Source: CBDDRG01 sp051306415 (GTDB lineage Bacteria; Pseudomonadota; Gammaproteobacteria; Pseudomonadales; Porticoccaceae). From it: a stretch of DNA of 14,973 nt. A program made the position numbers and the translations under genes. Positions 7,185 through 14,478 of this stretch are shown here, piece by piece (within the stretch, counting starts at the first letter, position 1; each line of letters begins with the position of its first letter). The notes beneath the pieces are model-generated. The model was not told the DNA's origin. It worked only from the letters and a program-made list of their open reading frames with translations, and searched no databases. The DNA lies in contig JBPPNE010000057.1 of NCBI GenBank assembly GCA_051306415.1, forward strand, positions 1-14,973, given 5' to 3'.

Positions 7185-8485
7185 CGACGCCTATCCGCCC
7201 GAAAGACCGCGATGCGGTCATCCAGTCTCTGCGCGCAGGCGTGGTGCCCCGTACCGGCCAGCACCTGATTCAGGTCGGTCGTACCCGTGAAATCGAGACG
7301 CTGGTCAGCGACATCGACCGTATCGCAGACGGCGGCTCGGGCTTTCGCATGGTCATTGGCGAATACGGCGCAGGCAAGACATTCTTTTTGAACTTGGTCC
7401 GTGCCGTCGCCCTGGAAAAGAAGCTGGTCGTCGCAAGCGCAGACCTGAACCCGGACCGGCGTCTACATGCAAGCGGTGGCCAGGCCCGATCTCTTTATGC
7501 GGAACTGATGCGCAACCTATCCACTCGGACCAAACCCGACGGGGGAGCGCTAAGCAGCATCGTCGAAAAATTCATCGCTACCGCCAAGTCGGAGGCAAAG
7601 GCGGCTGGGCAATCAACCGAGGCAATCATCCGACAGAAACTCGACCACCTCACCGAGTTGGTGAATGGCTACGACTTTGCGGATGTCATCGCCGCCTACT
7701 GCCGGGGCGTCGAAGAAGGTAACGAACACCTGAAGTCAAATGCCGTCCGCTGGCTACGCGGCGAATTTTCTACCAAGACCGACGCGAAGCAGGCCCTGGG
7801 CGTTAGGACTATCGTCGACGACGCTGCGATGTACGACCAGTTGAAGCTCATGGCGCGCTTCGTTCGCCTGGCTGGCTTCGCGGGGTTGCTGGTTTCACTA
7901 GATGAACTCGTCAACCTTTACAAGCTGGCGAACACTCAGGCGCGCAACGCCAACTATGAGCAGATTCTGCGCATCCTGAATGACTCCTTGCAGGGTACGG
8001 CGGTAGGGCTTGGCTTTATGTTCGGCGGCACGCCGGAGTTCCTGCTGGATACCCGAAGGGGCCTTTACAGCTACCCAGCGCTGCAAAGCCGTCTGTCACA
8101 AAATACTTTCGCTGCTGGCGAATGGGTAGACTTCAGCGGCCCGGTCGTTCGGCTGTCGAGCCTCATGCCCGAGGACTTCTATGTGCTGCTGGACAAAATT
8201 CGCCATGTGTATGCCGGTGGGGATGCATCCAAGTACCTACTCCCCGACCAAGGCATCGTCAGCTTCATGGAGCACTGCTCAAAGCGGATCGGCGATACCT
8301 ACTTCCGAACGCCGCGTACCACCATTACATCGTTTATCAACTTGCTCGCAGTTCTGGAGCAGAACGCGGACGCTTCATGGCACGATCTGCTAGGCGGAAT
8401 AGAGCTTTCTGCCGACACTGGCGGCACAGCGGACCTATCTACCGACGCTGACGAGGATGACGAGTTCGCATCGTTCAAAATGTGA
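7181..8485 (+). CDS. BrxD-like (DUF2791-type) P-loop ATPase
   Basis: This 434-residue ATPase starts at an ATG overlapping the previous stop (ATGA), a translational-coupling arrangement. It begins with the RPKDRDAVIQSLRAGVVPR block and GR.REIETL typical of BREX-associated BrxC/BrxD-group ATP-binding proteins. Walker A is GEYGAGKT (60-67), and Walker B is LLVSLDEL (236-243) with Asp241-Glu242. A sensor-like FMFGGTPEFLLD (279-290) is followed by RRGLYSYPALQSRL, whose Arg residues could act in trans. The C-terminus is acidic (DADEDDEF). Length agrees with BrxD (about 430). In BREX loci BrxD is usually next to the BrxHI helicase, exactly as here, but no other BREX gene is in the window. It probably powers assembly or DNA translocation with the helicase and TerB protein. 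The family call is from motif wording. Confidence 0.85.
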   Translation: MTTPIRPKDRDAVIQSLRAGVVPRTGQHLIQVGRTREIETLVSDIDRIADGGSGFRMVIGEYGAGKTFFLNLVRAVALEKKLVVASADLNPDRRLHASGGQARSLYAELMRNLSTRTKPDGGALSSIVEKFIATAKSEAKAAGQSTEAIIRQKLDHLTELVNGYDFADVIAAYCRGVEEGNEHLKSNAVRWLRGEFSTKTDAKQALGVRTIVDDAAMYDQLKLMARFVRLAGFAGLLVSLDELVNLYKLANTQARNANYEQILRILNDSLQGTAVGLGFMFGGTPEFLLDTRRGLYSYPALQSRLSQNTFAAGEWVDFSGPVVRLSSLMPEDFYVLLDKIRHVYAGGDASKYLLPDQGIVSFMEHCSKRIGDTYFRTPRTTITSFINLLAVLEQNADASWHDLLGGIELSADTGGTADLSTDADEDDEFASFKM

Positions 8486-8518
8486 CTTTGCAGCCTATGT
8501 ACTCAGAGAGTCGGTCCC

Positions 8519-10714
8519 ATGTCCGAAGCCAGCTCCTCCTTCCATCTGCTCGACGCGCGCATCCAGCGCTTCATTTGGGCCGAGGGCTGGGAATCCCTGC
8601 GTGACGCCCAAGAAGCAGCAATCCCGCTCATCGTCAAGGCGGACTGCGACGTCATCGTTGGGGCGGCCACCGCTGCCGGGAAGACCGAGGCCGCATTTTT
8701 TCCTGCGCTGACTTATCTAGTGCAGGCTGAAAAGCTGGGGCTCATTGTCTACATCAGTCCACTGAAGGCACTTATCAACGACCAGTTCGGGCGGCTCGAC
8801 AGGCTGTGCGACCAACTGGAGGTTCCCGTTTGGCCTTGGCACGGTGACATCAGCGCATCCACCAAGACAAAATTCCTGAACAAAAGCAACGGCGTGCTGC
8901 TTATCACACCGGAATCCTTCGAAGCGATGCTCTGCAATCGAGGAACCTCGGTCGGAAGCGTATTCGAGCGGGCAGCGTTCTTCGTAGTCGACGAGCTGCA
9001 TGCCTTCATCGGGTCGGAGCGCGGAAAGCAGCTCCAGTCCTTACTGCATCGCATAGAGCGAGTGATTGGACGCAGCGTGCCGCGCATTGGCCTCTCCGCG
9101 ACCCTCGGAGATATGAGCCTCGCCGCCGAATTTCTTCGGCCTGGCAAAGGCTCCTCTGTCAAGCTGGTGGAGTCCAAATCCGCTGGGACTGAACTGAAGA
9201 TTCTGGTGAAAGGCTACGAAGAGCCGCTCGTCGTCCTCCCGCAAGATACACAAGACTCACCAGAACCAACCACGCCTTCCCTGATTGCCACGCATTTATT
9301 CAAGAGTCTGCGTGGCTCGAACAATCTCATATTCCCGAACTCGCGCCGCGAGGTCGAGCGGTACACGCACCTTCTGAACACGCTTTGCCTGCAGAAGCAG
9401 GTACCGAACGAGTTCTGGCCCCACCACGGCAATTTGTCCAAAGAGATTCGCGCTGAAACTGAAGCCGCACTGAAACAGAAGGAGTTTCCCGCGACAGCCG
9501 TATGCACGAACACGCTGGAACTCGGTATCGACATTGGCGCGGTCAAAAGCGTCGTCCAGATTGGACCGCCACCGTCCGTTGCGAGTTTGCGCCAACGGCT
9601 CGGTCGTTCAGGGCGCCGTAAAGGAGATGCCGCAATTTTGCGCGGTTACTGTGTCGAGGACGCGCTGGGTGGCCAACCGCCGCTCTCCACTGAGTTGCGT
9701 CTCGCCACTGTTCAGATGATCGCCATGATTTCGCTGCTCCTGGAGGGATGGTTCGAGCCCCCCGTTCCGCACGGTGCGCATCTATCGACACTGGTCCAAC
9801 AGATGCTGTCAGCGATTGCCCAGTATGGCGGTGCGACCATCGGAGAGTTGTACCTTCTGCTGTGTGCACCCGAAACACCGTTCGCTGGCGTATCGAAGGA
9901 AGAATTTATAGGACTGGCGCGGCACCTGGGGCAGAAGGAGCTGCTGATGCAGGATTCGTCCGGCATTTTGCTACACGGCCGAATTGGCGAAAAATTTGTC
10001 AACCATTACACCTTCTACGCCGCCTTTACCACCGATGAAGAATTCCGCGTGGTCGCTGCGGGCAAGACGCTCGGAACCATCCCTGTGTCGCAGATGCTCA
10101 CCACCGGCCAGCGCATTCTTTTTGCTGGCAAAACCTGGCGGGTTGACGAAATCGACGAACCCCAGAAGACCATCTATGTGACACGAACCGCCGGTGGTGT
10201 ACCGCCATTATTCTCGGGCGGGGCCGGCCGAACCCACACACGAGTGCGGCAGCGCATGCGCCAACTGTTGGAGGGAGATGACACCCCCGCATTCTCGGAT
10301 GAGGTCGTGCGCCGCTTCCTGGCGGAGGCCCGGCGGAACTATGCCGCACGCAACCTGACGCAGGAGTTCGTCGTGAATCAGGGCAGCGCAATTTTGATCC
10401 TGACATGGCTTGGAGATGCAGCTAACGAAGCTATTTCCTGCCTGCTGATCCGGCGGGGTATAACTGCAACGCCGGCGGGTCCTGGCGTAGAAATTCAGAA
10501 AGACAAGCACACTATCGAGAAGGTGCTGGATGTGCTGATTGACGCCGCCGTTGGCGTGCCGCCATCTGTGGACATGCCGCTTGCAGACGTCAAAAACCTT
10601 CAGCGGCAAAAATGGGACTGGACGCTACCAGAAGCACTTTTGTACAAGGCTTACGCCAGTCTCTACCTCGATATCGAAGAGGCCATCGAATGGTGCAAGA
10701 AGCTCCGTCAGTAA
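8519..10714 (+). CDS. Lhr/BrxHI-like superfamily 2 DEAD/DEAH-box helicase
   Basis: This 731-residue SF2 helicase shows all core motifs: I ATAAGKTEA (50-58), Ia YISPLKALINDQFGRL, Ib LLITPESFE, II VDELH (157-161), III GLSATLGD (191-198), IV LIFPNSRREVERY, HHGNLS, V NTLELGIDIG (331-340) and VI QRLGRSGRR (359-367). The GIDIG...VQIGPPPSVASLRQRLGRSGRR wording is typical of the Lhr group, to which BREX BrxHI belongs. About 350 residues follow the two RecA domains, in keeping with the winged-helix and beta-rich accessory domains of Lhr-core. No nuclease or methylase domain is apparent. The gene starts 33 bp after the ATPase stop. AGAGAG is a weak ribosome site for the ATG at 8519. It presumably unwinds or translocates on nucleic acid within the TerB-ATPase module. 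No terminator is evident after its TAA. Confidence 0.9.
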   Translation: MSEASSSFHLLDARIQRFIWAEGWESLRDAQEAAIPLIVKADCDVIVGAATAAGKTEAAFFPALTYLVQAEKLGLIVYISPLKALINDQFGRLDRLCDQLEVPVWPWHGDISASTKTKFLNKSNGVLLITPESFEAMLCNRGTSVGSVFERAAFFVVDELHAFIGSERGKQLQSLLHRIERVIGRSVPRIGLSATLGDMSLAAEFLRPGKGSSVKLVESKSAGTELKILVKGYEEPLVVLPQDTQDSPEPTTPSLIATHLFKSLRGSNNLIFPNSRREVERYTHLLNTLCLQKQVPNEFWPHHGNLSKEIRAETEAALKQKEFPATAVCTNTLELGIDIGAVKSVVQIGPPPSVASLRQRLGRSGRRKGDAAILRGYCVEDALGGQPPLSTELRLATVQMIAMISLLLEGWFEPPVPHGAHLSTLVQQMLSAIAQYGGATIGELYLLLCAPETPFAGVSKEEFIGLARHLGQKELLMQDSSGILLHGRIGEKFVNHYTFYAAFTTDEEFRVVAAGKTLGTIPVSQMLTTGQRILFAGKTWRVDEIDEPQKTIYVTRTAGGVPPLFSGGAGRTHTRVRQRMRQLLEGDDTPAFSDEVVRRFLAEARRNYAARNLTQEFVVNQGSAILILTWLGDAANEAISCLLIRRGITATPAGPGVEIQKDKHTIEKVLDVLIDAAVGVPPSVDMPLADVKNLQRQKWDWTLPEALLYKAYASLYLDIEEAIEWCKKLRQ

Positions 10715-10807
10715 CGCCAAGCCACTGGGCTGGATCGATGGCGCTGGAAAATGTGCGTATGTCACCAACCCTTGATTACGGCATCAACCTCGCACTTAGC
10801 CCCCGAT

Positions 10808-10818
10808 TTTGCTAGATT
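10808..10818 (+). promoter_or_regulatory. Retained extended -10 promoter element of the decayed beta copy
   Basis: TTTGCTAGATT here is identical to the 11-mer at 3049-3059 upstream of the intact beta gene. It contains an extended -10 (TGC-TAGATT) 44 bp before the relic start codon. The -35 region at 17-bp spacing is weak (TCGCAC). If active, it would be the nearest promoter for the alpha subunit and dehydrogenase genes. Confidence 0.4.
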
Positions 10819-10861
10819 CCCGGGCCGGCACCTACGCCGTCTTCATAACCAAGAGCATTCG

Positions 10862-11033
10862 ATGGACCAGCTCCAATACCGCATTAGCCAGCGTGCGGCA
10901 TTCTTAGATGCCAAACTCTGGAAAGACGGCATCATCGAGCCGGCGGATACCCACGACGTACTCGGTCTGTGCCTCTCCCTCGCCGCCCAGCGCCCGCCCG
11001 TGACGGGCCCCCTCCCCTGTTTACCGGATGTAG
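10862..11033 (+). pseudogene. Internally deleted, frameshifted second copy of the acyl-CoA carboxylase beta gene
   Basis: From the ATG at 10862 the frame reads MDQLQYRISQRAAFLDA and then directly KLWKDGIIEPADT...DVLGLCLSLAAQRPPVTGP. The first 17 residues match the intact beta subunit N-terminus without gaps at 8 of 17 positions (M1, Q5, R7, I8, R11, A12, A13, A17). The remainder matches its last 39 residues at 32 positions. About 480 codons are missing in between, with the frame kept across the join. After GPLP one extra base shifts the frame; skipping a single T restores VYRM and a TAG stop at 11031-11033, exactly the family C-terminus. Unshifted, translation would run to TGA at 11075-11077. 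It cannot encode an active carboxyltransferase. It is diverged from the copy at 3141-4745, so it is a homologue rather than a fresh duplicate. Confidence 0.85.
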
Positions 11034-11073
11034 CACCAATGAATTTGTGCCAGCCCCAGCAGCGAGCGCTGCC

Positions 11074-13083
11074 GTGATCGAATCCCTATTGGTCGCCAAC
11101 CGTGGCGAAATTGCGGTGCGCATTCTGCGCACCTGTCGGCGTCTCGGCATCCGCACGGTCGCCGTGTACTCGGAAGCGGATCGCCACGGGCCACACGTTG
11201 GCCTCGCCGACGCCGGCGTACTGATCGGCCCGGCCGAAAGCAATCGCTCCTACCTCGATGCCGCTGCCATCATTGCCGCTGCCAAACGGCTGGGTGTCGC
11301 CGCCATTCATCCCGGCTATGGCTTTCTGTCCGAGAGCGAGGCGCTGATCGCATGTTGCGAAGACGCCGGCATTGTCTTCGTAGGGCCGAACCGCGAAGCC
11401 ATCCGTCGTATGGGCTCGAAGATTGAGGCCAAAGGAATTGCCGAGACAGTGGGCGTTGCCACGGTGCCGGGCTATCACGGCGCCGATCAAAGCGCACAGC
11501 GGCTGCTGCGCGAAGCCGAGCGCATCGGCTATCCGGTGCTGATCAAGGCGAGCGCCGGTGGCGGCGGCAAGGGCATGCGTCACGTCGAGGATCGGGCGGA
11601 ATTCACGGCGGCGCTCGCGCAGGCGAAACAGGAAGCGCTCGCCGGTTTTGGCAGCGACGAGGTGCTGCTGGAAAAGCTCATCGCCGAACCTCGCCATATC
11701 GAGGTTCAGCTCGCCGCCGACCAGCACGGCAACATCGTCCACCTGTTCGAGCGGGAGTGCTCGATTCAGCGGAACCACCAGAAAGTCATCGAAGAGGCGC
11801 CGGCGGCGTACTTCAGCGATGAGCAGCGGCGCGAGCTCTACTGCGCCGCGATCACCTTGGGCAAGGCCATCGGCTACGACTCCCTCGGCACCGTCGAATT
11901 CCTGCTCGATAACCGCACCGGCAAGATCTATTTCCTAGAGATGAACACCCGCCTGCAAGTGGAGCACCCGGTCACTGAATACATCACCGGCCTCGACCTG
12001 GTCGAATGGCAGATTCGCATCGCGTCGGGGGAAGTCCTGCCACTGACCCAGGAGCAGATTCATCGGCGCGGTTGGGCGATCGAGGCGAGGATCAACGCCG
12101 AAGACCCCGCCGCTGGCTTTCGGCCAGAAACCGGCACCATCGATTTGTACCGGGAACCTGCCGGTGATTCAGTTCGCGTCGATAGCGGCGTACGCTCGGG
12201 CTCTGTCGTCACGCCCTACTACGACCAGATGCTCGCCAAGGTGATCGCCCACGGCAACGACCGTGAAGCGGCCCGCGTCCGCCTGCGCGACGCCATCAAG
12301 GATTTTGCACTGACCGGCCTGGGCACCAATCTGGCCTATCTGCAAGCGATTCTCAGCCATCGCCATTTCAGCGCCAAACCGCTCACCACCGGTTTTCTCC
12401 CTGAAAATCTTGGCCAGTGGCAGGCGCCGGTCGGCGACGATAGTGTCCACATTGCGGCGGCCGTTGCCCACATCATGCCGGTTGACGCACGCGACCCCAC
12501 CCGGCATGTCTCACCCTGGCAATCGCTCGGCGCGTTTCGCCTGCTGGCGCGCGCGGGGCTACCCGGCGCGAGCCGCGTGATTCTCGAAGACGATCGCGGC
12601 GATGTCGCCATCGTTACCCTCAGTGGCGCTAGCGGCAGCTACCGGGTATCCATCGACAACAGCGAGCGTGCGGTGATCGCCCGCTGGCTAGACGCACGCC
12701 GATTGCAGATCGAGATCGACGGCCACAGCTTCATGGCGGAGGTGGACGCCAGCGCCCAGCGGTTGACGATCGGCGTCAACGGCCTGCGCCACCGCTATCA
12801 CCTGCTCGACGAACAGCAACTGGCGTTGCGGACGCAGCACCCGAGCGGCAGCGGTGGCAACCAGGTGACGGCGACCCTGCCGGGCCAGGTGGTCGAAGTC
12901 CGCACGCAAGTGGGCGCCACGGTTGCCAGCGGCGACATATTGGTCGTGCTCGACTCGATGAAACTCCTCCACAGCCTGAGCGCAGGGATTGCAGGCCGGG
13001 TGCGCGAACTGTTCTGCGCGGTTGGCGACAGCGTCACTCAGGGCGCCATTCTGGTCGATATCGAGCCCGACCCGCCGACCTGA
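11074..13083 (+). CDS. Acyl-CoA carboxylase biotin-carboxylase/carrier (alpha) subunit
   Basis: This subunit carboxylates its own biotin using ATP and bicarbonate for the partner carboxyltransferase. I choose the GTG at 11074, giving 669 residues starting (M)IESLLVANRGEIAVRI, which aligns with biotin carboxylases. GTG at 11047 is possible, but neither has a clear ribosome site. The GTG overlaps the TGA (11075-11077) of the shifted frame of the upstream relic. Seen in order: biotin-carboxylase N-lobe, HPGYGFLSE, ATP-grasp loop KASAGGGGKGM (158-168), HQKVIEEAP (Lys237), EMNTRLQVEHPVTE (289-302) and GWAIEARINAEDP. After a linker comes a C-terminal biotinyl domain with LPGQVVEV and DSMKLLHS, Lys630 being the expected biotin site. 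The canonical AMKM is replaced by SMKL. Length fits MCC/geranyl-CoA carboxylase alpha subunits. Its usual beta partner upstream is the relic, so it presumably pairs with the 3141-4745 product. Confidence 0.92.
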   Translation: MIESLLVANRGEIAVRILRTCRRLGIRTVAVYSEADRHGPHVGLADAGVLIGPAESNRSYLDAAAIIAAAKRLGVAAIHPGYGFLSESEALIACCEDAGIVFVGPNREAIRRMGSKIEAKGIAETVGVATVPGYHGADQSAQRLLREAERIGYPVLIKASAGGGGKGMRHVEDRAEFTAALAQAKQEALAGFGSDEVLLEKLIAEPRHIEVQLAADQHGNIVHLFERECSIQRNHQKVIEEAPAAYFSDEQRRELYCAAITLGKAIGYDSLGTVEFLLDNRTGKIYFLEMNTRLQVEHPVTEYITGLDLVEWQIRIASGEVLPLTQEQIHRRGWAIEARINAEDPAAGFRPETGTIDLYREPAGDSVRVDSGVRSGSVVTPYYDQMLAKVIAHGNDREAARVRLRDAIKDFALTGLGTNLAYLQAILSHRHFSAKPLTTGFLPENLGQWQAPVGDDSVHIAAAVAHIMPVDARDPTRHVSPWQSLGAFRLLARAGLPGASRVILEDDRGDVAIVTLSGASGSYRVSIDNSERAVIARWLDARRLQIEIDGHSFMAEVDASAQRLTIGVNGLRHRYHLLDEQQLALRTQHPSGSGGNQVTATLPGQVVEVRTQVGATVASGDILVVLDSMKLLHSLSAGIAGRVRELFCAVGDSVTQGAILVDIEPDPPT

Positions 13084-13146
13084 AAAACCGCGCTGGCGAC
13101 CACTGCCGATGCTTCCATAAACTTCTTCGACACAGCGAGCACAACC

Positions 13147-14301
13147 ATGAACCAACTGTATTTTTCCGACGAACAAAACATGCTGCGCGACCAGATTCGC
13201 CGCTTTGTCGAGCAGGAAATCGTGCCCCACGCCGAGCCCTGGGAGGAGCAGGGCTTCGTGCCTCGCGAGGTATTGCGCAAAATGGGCGATCTCGGTTTTC
13301 TCGGCATCCGCTACCCCGAGGAATACGGCGGGAGCGCGATGAACACGCTCGGCAGCGTGATCCTCGCGGAGGAACTCGGTCGCTCCACTTTCGGCGGCTT
13401 CGCCGTCACCGTCACCGTGCACACCGATATGGCCTCGCCGCACTTGGCCAATTTCGGCAGCAAGGCACAGAAGGACAAATACTTTCCCGACCTCATCGCC
13501 GGCCACAAGATCTGCGCGGTGGCGGTGACCGAGCCCGATGCCGGTTCCGATGTCGCCGGTATCCGCACCACCGCGGTCGCGGACGGCGATCACTATGTGC
13601 TGAACGGCAGCAAGATGTTCATCACCAACGGCGTCAAGGGCGATGTGTATTTCGTCGCCGCCAAGACCGACACCACCGTCAAAAGCTCGCGCGGCATCAC
13701 TATCTTCATCGTCGAGAAAGGCACGCCCGGTTTCAGCGTCGGCCGCGCGCTGCGCAAGCAGGGCTGGCTGTGCTCCGACACCGCCGAGCTGGTGTTTGAA
13801 AATTGCCGGGTGCCGCGCGACAACATCCTCGGCGAACTCAACAAGGGCTTCTATTCCATCATGCGCAACTTCCAGAACGAGCGCACCGTACTCGCCGCCC
13901 AATCCATGGGTGAGGCCGCCAAAGCACTGGAACTGACGCTGCAATACGTGCAGGAGCGCAAGGCCTTCGGCGCAACGCTATGGGACAAGCAGGCCATTCG
14001 CCAGCGCCTGGCGATGGCGCAAGCCAAAGTCGAGGCGGGCCGGCAACTGGTCTACCACGCCGCCTGGCTCGATGCCCAGGGCGTCGATGCGGTGAAGGAG
14101 GTCTCCATGGCCAAGGCCTACTGCTGCGAGCTGGTCAACGAGGTCATGTACACCTGCCTGCAGTTCCATGGCGGCTTCGGCTATGTGCGCGAGAGCGCCA
14201 TCGAACGCATGAGTCGCGATGCCCGCGTGCAGAGCATCGGCGGCGGCGCCACCGAGGTGATGCTGGAGGAGATTGCCAAGCGCTCGGTGGTGGGTGGTTG
14301 A
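13147..14301 (+). CDS. Acyl-CoA dehydrogenase, long-chain/isovaleryl-like with catalytic Glu in the NER loop
   Basis: This 384-residue FAD flavoenzyme oxidises an acyl-CoA to the 2-enoyl-CoA and passes electrons to ETF. Typical motifs are FSDEQNMLRDQIRRFVEQEI, GDLGFLGIRYPEEYGG, AVTEPDAGSDVAGIRTTA (126-143), NGSKMFITNG, RKAFG and QFHGGFGYVRE. The C-terminal position that carries the catalytic Glu in short- and medium-chain enzymes (YEGT) reads SIGGGATEVM instead. The base is then expected in NFQNERTVLA (Glu245), as in long-chain and isovaleryl-CoA dehydrogenases. GFYSIMRNFQNER also resembles the long-chain enzyme. Substrate is not certain: isovaleryl-, citronellyl- or another branched acyl-CoA would fit next to a methylcrotonyl/geranyl-type carboxylase. 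It lies 63 bp after the alpha subunit stop, probably in the same transcript, with only a weak ribosome site. Confidence 0.9.
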   Translation: MNQLYFSDEQNMLRDQIRRFVEQEIVPHAEPWEEQGFVPREVLRKMGDLGFLGIRYPEEYGGSAMNTLGSVILAEELGRSTFGGFAVTVTVHTDMASPHLANFGSKAQKDKYFPDLIAGHKICAVAVTEPDAGSDVAGIRTTAVADGDHYVLNGSKMFITNGVKGDVYFVAAKTDTTVKSSRGITIFIVEKGTPGFSVGRALRKQGWLCSDTAELVFENCRVPRDNILGELNKGFYSIMRNFQNERTVLAAQSMGEAAKALELTLQYVQERKAFGATLWDKQAIRQRLAMAQAKVEAGRQLVYHAAWLDAQGVDAVKEVSMAKAYCCELVNEVMYTCLQFHGGFGYVRESAIERMSRDARVQSIGGGATEVMLEEIAKRSVVGG

Positions 14302-14478
14302 CACCGCTCTCGGGCGGCACTCCCACTACTGCGGTATTGGGACGACTGCTGCCACCGCGCTCCCCACTCCCCTACTCATCGCTATTTCACCACGGAATTT
14401 GTTGTCTCACGCCGTCGACCGCTGCCATTCCATCGGGTGCATGGGGCGAGGAGCGCCCAATAGCCATGACAGCATCGA

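Larger units (their letters stand above)
4746..10807 (+). other. Inserted three-gene cassette (Ter/BREX-like islet) inside the carboxylase operon
   Basis: Between the beta and alpha carboxylase genes lies a compact block of three same-strand genes that have no role in acyl-CoA metabolism. Hand-counted 60-base lines in the block gave 52, 60 and 58 percent G+C (from 5881, 6661 and 9121). Lines in the carboxylase genes gave 67, 55 and 75 percent (from 3901, 11881 and 12541). The gene order beta-alpha is normally contiguous. The block starts within 27 bp of the beta stop and ends within about 95 bp of the promoter of the second, decayed beta copy. No integrase, transposase, tRNA or clean flanking direct repeat is visible, so the mechanism of entry is open. 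The left edge of the transferred DNA may actually lie upstream of 3141 and include the intact beta gene. Confidence 0.6.

Noticed and set aside
8519..10714. Cassette as a complete BREX or restriction-modification locus
   Set aside because: No methyltransferase, PglZ, BrxC-size ATPase, BrxL or nuclease is encoded in the window; only BrxD- and BrxHI-like parts are present.
4735..10770. Near-direct repeat at the cassette edges (GCATGTAACC at the beta stop, GTATGTCACC near 10759) as an attachment site
   Set aside because: Only 8 of 10 bases agree, no integrase is present, and short matches of this quality are common.
10969..11073. Upstream GTG extension of the alpha subunit frame from 10969
   Set aside because: The extra 35 residues are the relic beta gene in another frame; biotin carboxylase homology begins at IESLLVANRG, so the start is at 11074 or at most 11047.
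12688..13944. 418-residue minus-strand open frame across the alpha subunit and dehydrogenase genes
   Set aside because: It spans two real plus-strand genes and their gap. Composition is typical of an antisense frame and no motif is recognisable.
14444..14458. Stem GGGCG-AGGAG-CGCCC between convergent genes as a terminator
   Set aside because: Only 5 bp and no T-tract on either strand.
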